A DNA stretch of 64,000 bases from Odobenus rosmarus divergens (GCF_000321225.1 NW_004450402.1:533646-597645), one strand, 5' to 3'; positions 34,251 to 46,460 are shown, numbered from the stretch's first letter. Made by a program: numbers and translations. The notes: generated by a model from the letters alone, not told the origin.

Positions 34251-34760
34251 GCTATTGCAACAATTCCCCAAGCAAGAGGTGATAGCAGGTCAGATTATAC
34301 TTGAAACAATGGGGATGGAAAGAAACAGAAAGATTTGAGAAATTTATGAGATAATGTTAGATATGAAGATGAAGGAGAGGAAAGAATCAGGATAACTTTG
34401 TTTCTGGCTTACTTAGTTAGATTCATATTGATGTCATTCACAGAAGGGAGAAACACGGAAAATACCACCTTGTGGTCATGAGGATCATGATTTCAATACT
34501 GGGCTTTTTATGTTTCAGGTATAAGGTATCAGGTAAGCAGTTGTATTTATTAATCTGGGGTCAGAAGAGAGCTCTGGGTTAAAGACCTGATTTTATGAAC
34601 ATCATTTTATAATTGTATGAGGCATGAGACAGCTGAGGGAAAGAATCTGAATGAAAAATGAAAGGAGGATAAAATGAACTTGGAGAAAATCTGACTAGTA
34701 ATAGGTGAGGACAGAAGAATGAACTATCCCATGATGAAGACTAGGAGAATATCATGCCAT

Positions 34761-35729
34761 TATTTTTCTCTCTTTGTGACTCAAATTTGCTTATCAGATA
34801 AATGGCTTGAAGACATTTGGTAAAACTCAATCATCATTTAATCATTAAGAAAAAATGCTATTTTTTTCATCTCAGATATTGATTGCTCTATAGAGGATTT
34901 TAATTTTTGTGTTTCTGTATGGTTAAGGCTTTGTGAATACATTTATTGGAATGTGGGTTAATAAACAAGGCTTGGAAATTAAAAGATGACTCAATAGGTT
35001 TTGAGAACTCTGAGAGATTTGTCTCCATGAGGTATGTGTTTACATTCAAAAGGGGATAAAACCAAGAACCATGAAAATATTACAAGGTGTGTAAATGCAG
35101 AGACACTTGTATTATCTCCCCCTTGTAGACATTTACTTATTTTTCAATGAGTAAGAACCCAGGATTCTTCCCCTTCTATTTCCAAGGAGAATTTGTTTAT
35201 AATAGGGAGATATCAGGAGGGAGGAGTTTCAGCATACATAAGCTACCATATTCATATTTTGAGGTTCATCTCCTGTGATGCAGACCCTGTTGTATGTATA
35301 GAAATGTCCATCTGGCTGTCATTGCATAGAGACAGAGGAAGGGAAGATTAGGGCAAGGGTGACCATTGTAATTATTTCTATAGGAAATAATGATTTTCCT
35401 TGATCAAGAAAAGTCACATTTACTTTTAGGAAAATATGAATATTTAATATAATTAATATGAATACATATTAAAAGTTAGCCATTTCACTAATATTTGTTA
35501 CTCTTTTGGCAGTTCTTCAATATAGATAGGTACTTCCATTTTGGAAATAAATAGAGATGGAAATGATCTTTATAAAGACAACATGTAAAAAAAAATTCCA
35601 AAAACCAAAAAACAAAAACTTTGAAATTTTCTATCTGTATAATCTTACACGACTTTGAGCTACCACCATACATTCTTCATATTTAATGGTGCTTAACTTA
35701 TTTTCCTTAATATTATTCTTATTTACCTA
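34761..35729. other. Unassigned sequence
   Basis: No repeat or exon recognised. Confidence 0.45.
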
Positions 35730-35845
35730 TTTGTAGTAGTCCTATTAAAATCATAAGCTAATTGAAGACTAGGGTTATATCACCTTTATTTTTGCTTCTA
35801 CTTCTGTATTGTTTTGCATTGGTGAATGTTTGTATAGTCTAAATT
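35730..35845 (+). mobile_element. L2 3' end-like fragment
   Basis: 'cataagctaattgaagacta' and 'cattggtgaatgtttgtata' are weakly similar to the sense L2 3' end. Confidence 0.3.
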
Positions 35846-35988
35846 GAATTGGCCGGATTAGATGTGGCTTGAAAACCTGTATATGTAGCCCTGAGGATCA
35901 TGAAGAAAGCTCATTTTCCCTTGCCTCGCTCTCCCTCACCCAATTTTCCCATAGCTCTGTATTATCTGTATGGATCTATTCAAACCAT

Positions 35989-36197
35989 TACTTTGGGAAA
36001 AGTTTTTAAAATTTATTCACAGGGTGAGGGAAGGGCAGAGGGAGAGGGAGAGAGAGAGAATCTTAAGCAGTCTCCACATGCCAGGCACAGAGGCCATTTC
36101 GGGGCTCAATCTCATGACCCTGAGACCATGACCTGAGCCAAAATCAAGAATCAGGCACTTAACTGACTGAGCCACACAGAAGCCTCTACTTTGGGAA
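35989..36197 (-). mobile_element. CAN SINE, older subfamily, with 11-bp TSD
   Basis: Body 36000-36186, ending in degraded 'gagccacacagaagcc'. 'tactttgggaa' at 35989-35999 and 36187-36197 is identical. Older-type 'caagaatcaggcacttaact'. Confidence 0.93.
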
Positions 36198-36747
36198 TAT
36201 TTAGCAGATAATTCTATTTTGTGTGTAATGAATAGGGCTTGGATTTGCTGAATAAATTTACTATTTGGACAAAGATCATCACTAAAAAAAAAAAGAAGGC
36301 TCTAAATTATTGCATTAGACATATGTATCATTCCATGAGTATTTTAAGAGTTCTGAGAGAGTTTTATTGTGTCTTTCCCAAAAGATAAGTAACTTGGTCT
36401 TATAAGGAAACAGCTTTCTATAGAAAACAGGAAAGAGTATTCATAGTTTTTTTTTTTCTTTCCTTCTGAGAATCTTATTTAATGCTTTCCATGATACTTT
36501 AGTTGGAGAGATATAGGTATGTTCATTGTAAGAAATTGTTTCTTTTGGTTTATAATTTGCCTGGGTAGATATTTTCACTGATGTCTTTTCCAGAGCATTC
36601 TATCTTTATAAAATCAAATCTAGATATTAGCTGCTCCATTGAATTATTGTGGTACCATCAAGGAAATCTTGTGACTTAGTCTGTCTAAAATTTGCTGGGA
36701 TTGCATCTCATATATTACGTGGCTAAATGATATTATCAATGAGAAGA
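36198..36747. other. Unassigned AT-rich sequence
   Basis: Nothing recognised. Confidence 0.45.
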
Positions 36748-36755
36748 CACTGTGG

Positions 36756-36814
<59 letters not shown>

Positions 36815-37020
36815 TTGACATTTATTTTATTTGAAAGAGAAAGAGAGCACAAGCAGGAGGGGCAGAAAGAGTCTTAAGCAGACTCCACACTGAGTGCAGA
36901 GTCTGACATGGGGATCGATCTCAAGACCCTGAGATCAGGACTTGAGCTGAAACCAAGAGTCCAACGCTTAACCCCTTAACTGACTGTGCCACCCAGGTAC
37001 CCCACTGTGGCTTTCTTTCT
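36748..37020 (-). mobile_element. CAN SINE, first insertion at shared target
   Basis: Body 36762-37002, ending 'gtgccacccaggtacccc'. Its tail has grown into a (CTTT)n tract (36757-36814). 'cactgtggctttct' occurs at 36748-36761 and again from 37003. Older-type body with 'caagagtccaacgctta'. Confidence 0.93.
36757..36814. repeat. (TTTC)n microsatellite from SINE tail
   Basis: About 14 units; the SINE's poly(A) tail read in antisense. Confidence 0.97.
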
Positions 37021-37249
37021 TTCTTTTTTTTTTTTTTAAAGATTTTCTTTATTTATTTGACAGAGAGAGACACAACAAAAGAGGGAACACAAGCAGGGGC
37101 AGAGGGAGAGGGAGAGGGAGAAGCAGGCTTCCCGCAGAGCGGGCAGCCCAATGCAGTGCTCAATCCCAGGAACCTGGGATCATGACCTGAGCCAAAGGCA
37201 GACGCTTAACCACTGAGCCACCCAGGCACCCCATCCACTGTGGTTTTCT
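37003..37249 (-). mobile_element. CAN SINE, second insertion at the same target
   Basis: Body about 37021-37235, ending 'actgagccacccaggcaccc'. Left copy of the target at 37003-37016, right copy 'cactgtggttttct' at 37236-37249 (one mismatch). Younger-type body ('aaaggcagacgcttaaccac'). Confidence 0.95.
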
Positions 37250-37856
37250 GAAGTCTAGGGTTAAATGACAGGGGCTCTGAAAGAGGAAGTGAGTTAATGG
37301 CTCCAATATAGATACCAAGAACAGGAATAAGAGACAGTGTTAGGCTGTTAGTAATACAAATACTTGCTCTATAACTTCTTTTCTATCCTTCAAATTATTT
37401 TAGAAATCCTAACTCTTTGCTTCTTTGAGTGAAAGAGAAGATAATTCTCCAATTTCTTTTAAGCCTAACAGGTTACTGATAACATGTATTTCCCAATCCA
37501 GATTAAGTATACTTCTACTACCAATATCAAATATTTGCATACTGAGAAAAATGGTTCAAACTTTGACACAATCTCAGGATTTTAATGTCTCTTCAGAAAA
37601 GAGTGAAGAGACATAAAATATCTATCCGCCTTCCTTCTGCATACATTCTGTATCTATAAGACAGTTTAGGACTGCACATGTATTTACTGAATGGTAAGTT
37701 ATACTATAAAATCTTCCAAAAAATCTCAAAACATTTGTTTGAAGAAAAACAATTCATAAATTAAATAAATAACAATATATTCTATATGCCAGACATTGAG
37801 TTACCCTTTAATGGGAAGAAAAATATAACAAAGAAATATATAGTATGCAAGGGTTA
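37250..37856. other. Unassigned sequence
   Basis: Nothing recognised; frame 37425-37616 (+) is domain-free. Confidence 0.45.
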
Positions 37857-38079
37857 AAATATTATGGGGAAAGGGTGCCTGGGTGGCTCAGTTGGTTAAG
37901 CGACTGCCTTCGGCTCAGGTCATGATCCTGGAGTCCCGGGATCGAGTCCCACATCGGGCTCCCTGCTCAGCAGGGAGTCTGCTTCTCCCTCTGACCCTCT
38001 TCCCTCTCGTGCTCTCTATCTCTCATTCTCTTTCTCTCAAATAAATAAACAAAATCTTAAAAAAAATATCATGGGGAAA
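37857..38079 (+). mobile_element. CAN SINE with 16-bp TSD
   Basis: Body 37873-38063. 'aaatattatggggaaa' (37857-37872) versus 'aaatatcatggggaaa' (38064-38079), one mismatch. Subfamily marked by 'gactgccttcggctcaggtc' and 'atcctggagtc'; full length. Confidence 0.98.
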
Positions 38080-39110
38080 AATAAAGCAAGGAAGGATGGG
38101 GGGCTAGTTTGCTGTGGGAGGGTGTATCATTTAGGATAGTATGGACAGGAAAAGCCTCATTGACAAGGTTCCATTTTCAAAGCAACTTAACTGGACTAAG
38201 GGAATAGAAAAATTGGAACAACAAGTAAAAAGGTGTGCTGATTGAATGTGATTGATTTACTCCAGAAGTAGTGTGGGAGTCAATTATGATTACGTAGGAC
38301 CAAGAAAGGGATGAGAGATCAGGTCAGAGATATATACATATACCCAGTGCTTAATTACACAGAACATTTGTGGCTATGTTGAATATTTAGGATTTACCCT
38401 GTGTGAGAATGGGGTCCACTGGGGCGGTTTTGAAGTGGGGAAAAATACTTTCTTACATTTTAATAAGATTACTCAGCTTAATGGAGAACAAGTATAAGAG
38501 AAGAACTTCTCCATGGAAGAGATTATAATGGTTTGGAGAAGATGGTAGCCGCAAGTTGGTGAGAGAGTCAGACTTGGGATTTATTTTATAAGAAGACCGT
38601 TACACCACTGACCGGTAAGACATGGGTGTTAAAAGGAAGAAAGTTGCCTTAAATTACATAGAAAGAGAAGAACACGGGAGGTGAAGATTTGGGGGAAATA
38701 AATCATTCAATCTGAGGACACATTAAATTTGAGGAGGTCTAAACTTTACAAAGGAGATGTAATGTGGACAGTTGGATGTTCAAGTACAGACCTCACATAA
38801 GAGATCAGAGATGAAGATTAAAGTTGGTGGTCATAACTCGTACTGAATACAGAAACCTCATGTGCTAAAGTGATGTCATCTGGGGAGTAAAAATAGAGGG
38901 AAAAGAAGACTGAAGACAGAGCCCTGGGTCACTCCAATGTTTAGAAGCCAGAAACCTGATAAATAACCAGCAAAAGAAGATTGAAAAGGAGTATCTGGTG
39001 ATGAAAGAATAACCTTCAAGGAGGAAGTCATTAACTCTGTCAAATGCTTCTGGAAATTCAAATAAGAAAAAGAATACATTGGACCGTAAGTTTTAACAGT
39101 GTGTGGGACA
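38080..39110 (-). mobile_element. Degraded L2 LINE, antisense
   Basis: 'tggacaggaaaagcctcatt', 'gaagatggtagccgcaagtt', 'gtggacagttggatgttcaa' and 'tcattaactctgtcaaatgc' are the reverse complement of L2 3' coding sequence. No frame survives. Confidence 0.6.
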
Positions 39111-40186
39111 TTAAAGGAGGCATTCTTCCATTGTATAGATGTAAAGTTAATTGCATATTTTGTAGCTGTGGTATAATACCATTGTAATATCTGGAACAGC
39201 AGCTCATGGAGAAATTTTAAACAATTAAATCCTGAAGTAAAAACAAATAATTCTGTCTTGCTCCTAAGTAGCCATATAACCCAGCAAATAGTGGGTTACA
39301 CAAAAACTGTACCAAAGCTGAATGTGTGAAGGAAACTGGAAAGGAATGCATTGTTCTACATAAGAAAATAGAAAGAATTTGCCTTTAGAAAATATTTATC
39401 TCTGTTTTTGCCCTTTTGTGTTTGATTTATACATACAGAGAGAGCGGTGATGGAAGAAAGGAAGGGGAGGAAGATTATGGACACTTGGAGGATGACAGAA
39501 GGACACAGCAGAGCGACTGAATAAATTATTTTATATCAAAGATAATTAATACTGCATTTTATATTTGTAACTTGTAAACTCCTTTATCACACCAATCTTT
39601 TTGTGAAATCTGCTCCATCCGCAAAGAGCTTGGGTGAGTATTTTGTTTTTCTTTGAATTGAAGGACTGGAGCTGAATTGCAAATTGGTATCAATTTCGGC
39701 ACTTAGAAAAAGTAACAAATGAAAGATACAGCAGAGAGTAAAAATTCAATGGGAAATCATGTGAAAAACAGCATGTGAATAAGAGCAGAGTCACAAGAAT
39801 AAATAAAGGAACATCACTAGACCGACCATGAATATGACATGGAGCTTCAAAGCAAACTTATCTCAATGTGTTAAAGACCTTGTGACCCAAGATGTCTCTT
39901 GGATAAGATAAGATGTTAATGCAAATAGATGCACCTTTCAAAGAGAAAATCAATATGCCACTTTCATCAATAGGTTTTGCTTGGTTAATTATTAAGTTTC
40001 TCCAAAGAGTGAATTATTTTTAGAAGTATGAATAATGATATGAAATAAAAGAAGGGAAAAATCATTCAGGCTCACCTTAAATAGGCCATTGTTATTTAAG
40101 GTAGGATTAAGCCAGATAGCCCAGAGACATATGGTCAAGATTTTTTTTTTAAACACGCATATTTCTATGTTCATGAATATATACAT
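39111..40186. other. Unassigned unique sequence
   Basis: No transposon or exon recognised. Confidence 0.45.
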
Positions 40187-40524
40187 TTTATTTTATTTAT
40201 TTATTTATTTTAAACTAGCTGTACACCCAATGTGGGGCTTGAACTCACAACTCTGAGATCAAGAGTCACATGCTCTTTGGGGAGCCTGAGTGGCTCAGTT
40301 GATGAAGACTCCAACTCTTCACTTTGGTTCAGGTCATGATCCCAGGGTCATAAGATCCAGCCCCACATTGGGCTCCACTCTCAGCAGGGAGTCTGCTGGA
40401 GATTCTATTTCTGCCTCTGCCCCTCCCCCTGCTCTCTCTCTCTCTCTTAATCTATCAAATAAATAAATCTTTAAAGAAAAAAAAAGGGTCACATGCTCTA
40501 CTGACTAAGCCAGCCAGGTGCCCC
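40187..40524 (-). mobile_element. Short tRNA-Lys SINE, split by another SINE
   Basis: Outer element 40187-40276 plus 40488-40524. A short carnivore SINE type: tail TTTATTTATTTA, 'aatgtggggcttgaactcac', and a head 'ctaagccagccaggtgcccc'. Its tRNA-like part has a B-box-like 'gagttcaagcc' on the minus strand. Confidence 0.85.
40265..40499 (+). mobile_element. CAN SINE nested in short SINE, 12-bp TSD
   Basis: Body 40277-40487. 'gtcacatgctct' at 40265-40276 and 40488-40499 is identical. Older-type body 'ccaactcttcactttggttc'. Confidence 0.95.
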
Positions 40525-41000
40525 TAGGGTCAAAATTTAAAAGTATAAAAAAGGAATAAAGTCATCTCTGTTAAATTTAACCCTCCCTATATTTACAATC
40601 TGGTACCTTTAGGTTGGCAAATGCACTCTAAAAAATTCCTGGATTTTGACACATAGCACACAGCTTTGGGAAATGCTTTATAATTGCTACAGGTTTTGGC
40701 AGGATGAGGTTTTGGGAAGGTTTGGTTCTTAGAGATTTGGAATCATGAGTTCCTAAGAATTTGCTGTCTATTTAAAACACAAATATTCCTTCCTGCTTCC
40801 AAATCCAGTGTTACGGGAATGTGGATTATTGCCCACAACAAAATCCTCAATTAGGTGCTTATTTAAATCTGTTACTACTTCATTTTCCTTTATCTAAAAG
40901 TTTCCAATGATATTGCTGGAATCTGTAGATTTTAAATGTTTTTATCTCCACGTGGCCATTTTACACAAGGCACCACGGTTCTTTTGTTTCCCTGACTGGC
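40525..41000. other. Unassigned sequence
   Basis: Nothing recognised. Confidence 0.4.
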
Positions 41001-41095
41001 TTCAGTGGCTCTAAACTTCCCTACAAGATGAAGATATGCAGTTCTACAAGCAAAGGGACTCAATAAATACTTGCTTAATGATTGATCATTTGCCT
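41000..41095 (+). mobile_element. L2 3' end fragment
   Basis: 'gggactcaataaatacttgc' followed by 'ttaatgattgatc' resembles the sense L2 3' end. Confidence 0.5.
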
Positions 41096-41129
41096 ACAAA
41101 CATTAAATATTTTAAATAAATTTTATTTT

Positions 41130-41307
41130 GGGGTGCCTGGGTGGCTCAGTCGAGTTAAGCTCCTGACTCTTGATTTCAGCTCATGTCATGATCTCAGGGT
41201 CCTGGGATAGAGCACCATGTTGGGCTCCATGCTGGGCATGAGCCTGCTTGAGATTCTCTCTCTCCTTCTGCCCCTCCTCCCCTCTCTCCTTCCCTCTCTA
41301 TAAATAA

Positions 41308-41310
<3 letters not shown>
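41130..41310 (+). mobile_element. CAN SINE, older subfamily
   Basis: 'ggggtgcctgggtggctcag', 'ctcttgatttcagctcatgt' and a truncated tail that has become a (GATA)n run. No clear TSD. Confidence 0.94.

Positions 41311-41358
<48 letters not shown>
41311..41358. repeat. (GATA)12 microsatellite
   Basis: Twelve perfect GATA units at the end of the SINE; a likely polymorphic marker. Confidence 0.98.
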
Positions 41359-41359
<1 letters not shown>

Positions 41360-43644
41360 AATTTGAGAGTAGTTTTAGAATTAGATGAAAATTGCAGATA
41401 GTATAGAAATCCCCATACACTGGGTGCTGTTTCCTCTATTAACATCTTACATTAATATGGTCCATTTGTCACAATTAATGAACACATATTGATATATTTT
41501 TTAAACTCCACACTTTATAAAAATTTCCTTATTTTTTTCCCTAATATCCTTTTACTATTTCAAGATCTCATTCAGAATATTGCATTAATTTTGGTTGTAA
41601 TGTCGCTTTAGACTCTCCTTGGCTGAGGCGGTTTCTCAGACTTTTCTTGGTATTGATAACTTTGACCTTTTTCAAAAGGACTTATTAGGTATTTTTTGGA
41701 ATGCCCTTCAATTGGGATTGGTCTGATGTTTTCTCTCCTAATAAGGGCAAGTTGTGTGTTTTTGGCAGGAAGACCCTGGAGATGAAGTGCCATTTTCATC
41801 ACATCATATCAAGGTTACATACCATCCACATGACTTAGTACTGTTGATTTGGATTTTGATCACCTGGTTGAGGTAGTGTTTGAGAGTTGTCTCCAGGAAA
41901 GTTAGTCTTTCTCCCCTTTCCATACTGTACTCTTCAGAGGAGGTTACTATGTGCAATTCCCACTTAAGGAGTAGAGAGTTATACACCACCTACTTGAGGA
42001 AGATGAAAGAATATTTACATACATCATTTGGAATTCTTTTTCATAGAGTATTTGTCTATTCTGCCCCCATTTATTTGTTTATTCAATAATTTATTTATAT
42101 CAGTACGGACTTAATTGATATTTGTTTTATATTTTGAGTTATATGATCCAATATCACCTTATTTTATTGCTCAAATTATTGGGATTTTGGCCATTTGAGT
42201 TGGCTCCTTGACGTACCCCAATGAATGTGTTGTTTGTTTTGGTTTGGTTTTGAGTACTTCCTTACTTTCTGTTACTAAAGGAAGCTCTAGGTTCATCTTG
42301 TATAGTTACTGCCCTAGTTCCAGAATCATTCATCTTTCTAGGGAACCCTGGTTCCTATTTTTGGAGAATGGTATCAGAAATCAAGAGCTGGGCTGAAGTG
42401 TGCCTGTTGCTACTGGAGTGTCATTGTTTGTAGACCATCTCAGGCTGACAGAATTAACAGATTATATGTGTGTATATTTACCCATATATAGACACATACC
42501 TATAAATATTTCTATCTGAAAACATCTGTATCTATATTAAGCTAAATACAGGTTCATACTAACGTCTCCAACTCTAATTCATCACTACATAGATCATTAC
42601 AGACTTTCCCTTGCTTGTCTTTAACCTTGTATGCCAACTGTGAGAAAACTGGTTCCCACCATCTGCCATCCCTTTATTTAATGGGTCAATTTCTTGTCTA
42701 TAAGTATAATGATATCAAAATGGTTAACCCTGAGCCACTGGTGGAAACTAATTTTATCAACTAGTGCTTATATACAGCTCTTTTTGCCTTGAGTATTACA
42801 GATCCCAGTAATTCCCAAGGTTAATTAGGACAGTGTCCTTCCTCCCACATTCTTCCAGAAGTTGTTTCCCACATTCATAATAAAGTTAGATTGTTTTGTT
42901 TCATTCTACATACTGAGATCCACTGACCTCCTAATGGACTTTCAAAATTTGCAAGTTAAAATTTTCTGTTAGTGATGTACAGTTCTGTGAGTTTTGGCAA
43001 ATGCTTAATGTCATGTATCAATAATGACAGTATAATACAGAATAGTTTTGCCAACCTAAAAAATCCTCTGTGCTTCACCTAATCAACTCTCTGCCCCATC
43101 CCTGAATTCCTGGCAACCACTGGTCTTTTCACCATAATTATAGTTTTGTTTTTTTTCCAAAATGTCATACAATTGTTATGTAGCTCCTTCAGACTGGCTT
43201 CTTTCACTTAGCAGTACACATTTAAGATTCACCCATATCTTTTGATGCCTCGATAGATATTTTCTTTTTATTACTGAATAATATTCCATTGTATGTATGT
43301 ATCATAATTTGTTTTCCCATTCAGCTGTTGAAGGACATCTTGGTTGTTTCAGTTTTCAGTGATTATAAATAAATCTACTAAAAATATTCAGGTTTTTGTG
43401 TAGACATAACTTATCAGATAAATTGAGTGAATTCCTAGGAGCATGAATTTTAGATCCTATGGTAAGGCTATGTTTAGCTTTCTAAGAAACTACCAACTTG
43501 TATTCCAAAGTGTTTGTACATTTTGCATTCCCACAAGCAATGAATGAGTGTTCTAGTTGCTCCCCTACTTTAATTGGTATTGTCAATTAAAAAATAATGA
43601 TAATGTTAACCATTCTAATATGTGCATAGTTATATCTTTTTTTC

Positions 43645-44250
43645 CAATAATACAAGATTATTTCAACATCATAAAATCAATCAGTGTAATTTACAGCACT
43701 GTTTGAAAGAGAAAATCTTATCTCAAAGGATGCACAAAGTTGTATTTTTTAAATGTACAAATGAGGAATAGAACAGAATTTCTTTAACCTGATTAGAGAG
43801 AGCCATTAAAACCTAAAACATATGTCATAATTAATAAGGAGATATTGAAAGCTTTCCTTCTGAGATCAGAAACAAGATTCCCCAGCTAGTTCAATAAAAG
43901 AAAAATAAAAAAGTGCCTAAGTATTGGCAAAAAAGAAATATACTAGTCATTATTTGCAAATTGCATTGTATGTGCAGAAAAAATTAAATGTTAGAATAAG
44001 TAAATGTAGCTAGCAAGATCACTGGTTATAATATCTGCATACAAAAATCTAAGGAAACTTATTTCCTTACACTAGCAATAATCAATTAGAAAATAAAATT
44101 CTAAAAATATACCATATATGATCAATGTTTTGCTAACTTCATAAAATTGATTTGAAAGTTTTCCTTTTTTATATGTTCTGGAAAGTTTGAACAATTTTTC
44201 AAATCATTTAAATAATGTTAAATATATCTCTCCAATAACAACAACAAAAT
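43645..44250 (+). mobile_element. L1 ORF2 RT-region fossil, sense
   Basis: 'gattatttcaacatcataaa', 'gcactgtttgaaagagaaaa', 'ttccttctgagatcagaaac' and 'cattatttgcaaattgcatt' match L1 ORF2 around the RT core. It lies directly against the opposite-strand L1 3' part, as in a 5'-inverted L1. Broken frames. Confidence 0.7.
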
Positions 44251-45280
44251 ATTCAAGTTGCTTGGGATTGTGGATATCCATAGAGGTATTAGGACTATCT
44301 CATTATTGAAGACCATTTTTAGATATAAATCACAGACTCCTTAGAATGTCTTGATTCCCTAAGCATTCTTTTTTTATTTACCAAAATTGACAAATTTCTT
44401 ATCTCTCATTTTTTAAGAGGTAACACAGGCGTATTTAAAAATTTGCAATTAATGCAGACATGTAAAAAGTAGAAAATGAAGATAATCTACCACTTATGAT
44501 ATTTTGGTGTATAGCCTTATATAGTGCATAGTTACATCTTATTATTGTTTTAGTTTATAAAGAACTTTTGATTGAGCCTATTCGCAGTCCCTTTTTTTGT
44601 TAGCCAGCATTTGATGTAATATTTTATTATCTTTCCTCACTCTAACCAGTTTAATCATTGTTAAACTTTGCTTCTCAAAGAGACCAAACTTTTTTACCCC
44701 ATAATAATGGTTAAAACACAATTAAATTAATTAAAATACATAAAAAGCCACACCAGCAACATTTAAGTATATTACAATAAATTATACATGCAAAGGAAGC
44801 AGCTGCAGCAGGAACGGTGCACATTATAGATTTATTAAAAATGAAAACACAAACAAAACTATGAGGTATCAATATGCTAAGTGTCCTACTATGGTTGGCT
44901 AGTACTGATGGAATGCCATCCAAATCATAAATTAAGTCAGAATTTTTAATGCCACTATGTGTTCTTTTTAGTTGATTTATGTCACTGATGCAGTGTCCAG
45001 TGGGGAGAAAAATAATGCAAATTATGGTTGTCAGTTTTGGTGGTGATATTTGGAAAGAAAATAAATGGGAAAAGGAACAACTGATATTTGGCATTGCTTT
45101 CAACACAGCTTTCAGAAAGGATGTCTTTAACTGTTGCCAAATCCTATCTGTATGATAGCCCTCCAATGGACAATTTTACATGAAGCTCAGGTGACTTAAC
45201 AGTTGTGAACCCTTTTATGAAGTCATTTTGCACGTCTCTTTGCTTAGTTGATAAAATCATACCATGTAGGGGGCTAGAAG
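44251..45280. other. Repeat-poor unique sequence
   Basis: No transposon recognised. It includes the longest open frame of the window (44711-45166, minus, 151 codons) and an octamer 'atgcaaat' at 45015-45022. Candidate conserved noncoding DNA, unproven. Confidence 0.4.
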
Positions 45281-45400
45281 TGATCTAATCTCCTTATCTT
45301 TCAAATAAGAAAATTTAAGACCTGAAAGGCCTTACTAATTTTAAAAATCCCATGAACAGTCTACCAAATATGGGGTGAGAAGCCCAGTCTCTGGATTCCA
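45280..45400 (+). mobile_element. MIR-like fragment
   Basis: 'tctccttatctttcaaataa', 'aatttaagacctgaaaggcc' recall the sense MIR core. Weak. Confidence 0.35.
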
Positions 45401-46074
45401 TTCTTTTTTTGTTCCCCCAATGGAAGCACAGAGCAGTTGGCTGAATATGCAATTCATATGCAGAATGTACAATTTAAGGTAGACAGAGGGGTTGACTCTG
45501 GAAATGGTTCTCGGGAAATTGGATGCTCAGGGAGAGAGTAGACTCAAGTATCTCTGACCCTCATTTGCTTGTTTAAGTAATGGGCTTTTCTGATTAGGTA
45601 AACAAGCAAAATTAGTTCTAAGCCTTGGCTTAGATTCTGACAGAAATACTGACTATTCTGCATCCTGGTTATCTTTTGAGCACCTGATCACCAGTCACAG
45701 CTATCAATGGTGATACAGCCTTTTGTTGATTATTCTATTGCTGCTTTACTTCTTCACTAATCCTCATTCTTGTCCCTGAGAACGCCTTCACAGATAAGTT
45801 ACTAACACACAAGGCTCTGTCTCAGGCCCTCTATTAGTGGAAGCAAGAAAAGGCAAACATCAAAATTATAAATATATATATATATATTTTAATGCACAAT
45901 TTTCAGTCCTGCTCCTCAGTTGCAAGAGTTTGAGCTTTTTTTATCTCCTTTTTGATGATTATCTTCATTTTTATAATAATATTCTTATATTTTTTTCTCT
46001 GATTTGTCCACTTAAGGAAATGGAAACTTAGTTCACTTGCATAATCAACTCCAATTCCTCTTCCCCATCTTCTT
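45401..46074. other. Unassigned sequence
   Basis: Contains a (TA)n run at 45871-45888; nothing else recognised. Confidence 0.45.
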
Positions 46075-46226
46075 AAAAGTATCATGGGTATTAAGGAGGG
46101 CCCGTACTGCATGGAGCCCTGGGTGTTATACGAAAACAATGGATCATGGATCACCACATCAAAAACTAATGATGTATTATTGTATGGTGACTAACATAAC
46201 ATAATAAAATTTTAAAAAAAGTATCA
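46075..46226 (+). mobile_element. Very short L1 3' end with 10-bp TSD
   Basis: Body 46085-46216: 'tgggtattaaggagggc', 'ccctgggtgttatacgaaaa', 'tggtgactaacataacataa' is the 3' end of a recent caniform L1. 'aaaagtatca' at 46075-46084 and 46217-46226. About 132 bp, extreme 5' truncation. Confidence 0.92.
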
Positions 46227-46460
46227 ACTTCACTATTTTTAGTGAAGTTAGAAATCACCATTTTAAACCTTATGATGATTTAATACTATTCACTCCAAAG
46301 GTGTATTTTATATTTCCTGTCTTGAAAAAGTTGTTTTACCCCCTTGGGTTAATCTTATCTCTTTTTTCATTTGCATAATTTTGTACATACCTATCCATAA
46401 TTCTTATTACATATTCTGTAACTTCAATTCACATATCTTTTCTAATATGTCATTATTTTT
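46227..46460. other. Unassigned AT-rich sequence
   Basis: Nothing recognised. Confidence 0.4.

Larger units (their letters stand above)
33640..34760 (-). mobile_element. Degraded L2 LINE, antisense, with hAT insert
   Basis: 'gatcagggcaccacttattc' and later 'gataactttgtttctggctt', 'aggtatcaggtaagcagttg' follow the reverse complement of the L2 3' coding region. A hAT-like element interrupts at about 34132-34250. Confidence 0.45.
41105..43640 (-). mobile_element. Ancient L1 3' UTR and ORF2 end, antisense
   Basis: A long ordered match to the reverse complement of an old L1 3' UTR: 'ccattttcatcacatcatat', 'tttatttatatcagtacgga', 'tgtatctatattaagctaaa'. This leads into ORF2 C-terminal sequence ('aatattccattgtatgtatg', 'cattcccacaagcaatgaat'). 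A SINE interrupts near the 3' end. Frames are broken. Confidence 0.85.

Noticed and set aside
36748..37249. CRISPR-like repeat-spacer array
   Set aside because: Three short target copies around SINEs; no regular short spacers.
44711..45166. 151-codon open frame on the minus strand as a gene
   Set aside because: No domain, signal or splice support; AT-rich background makes such frames common.
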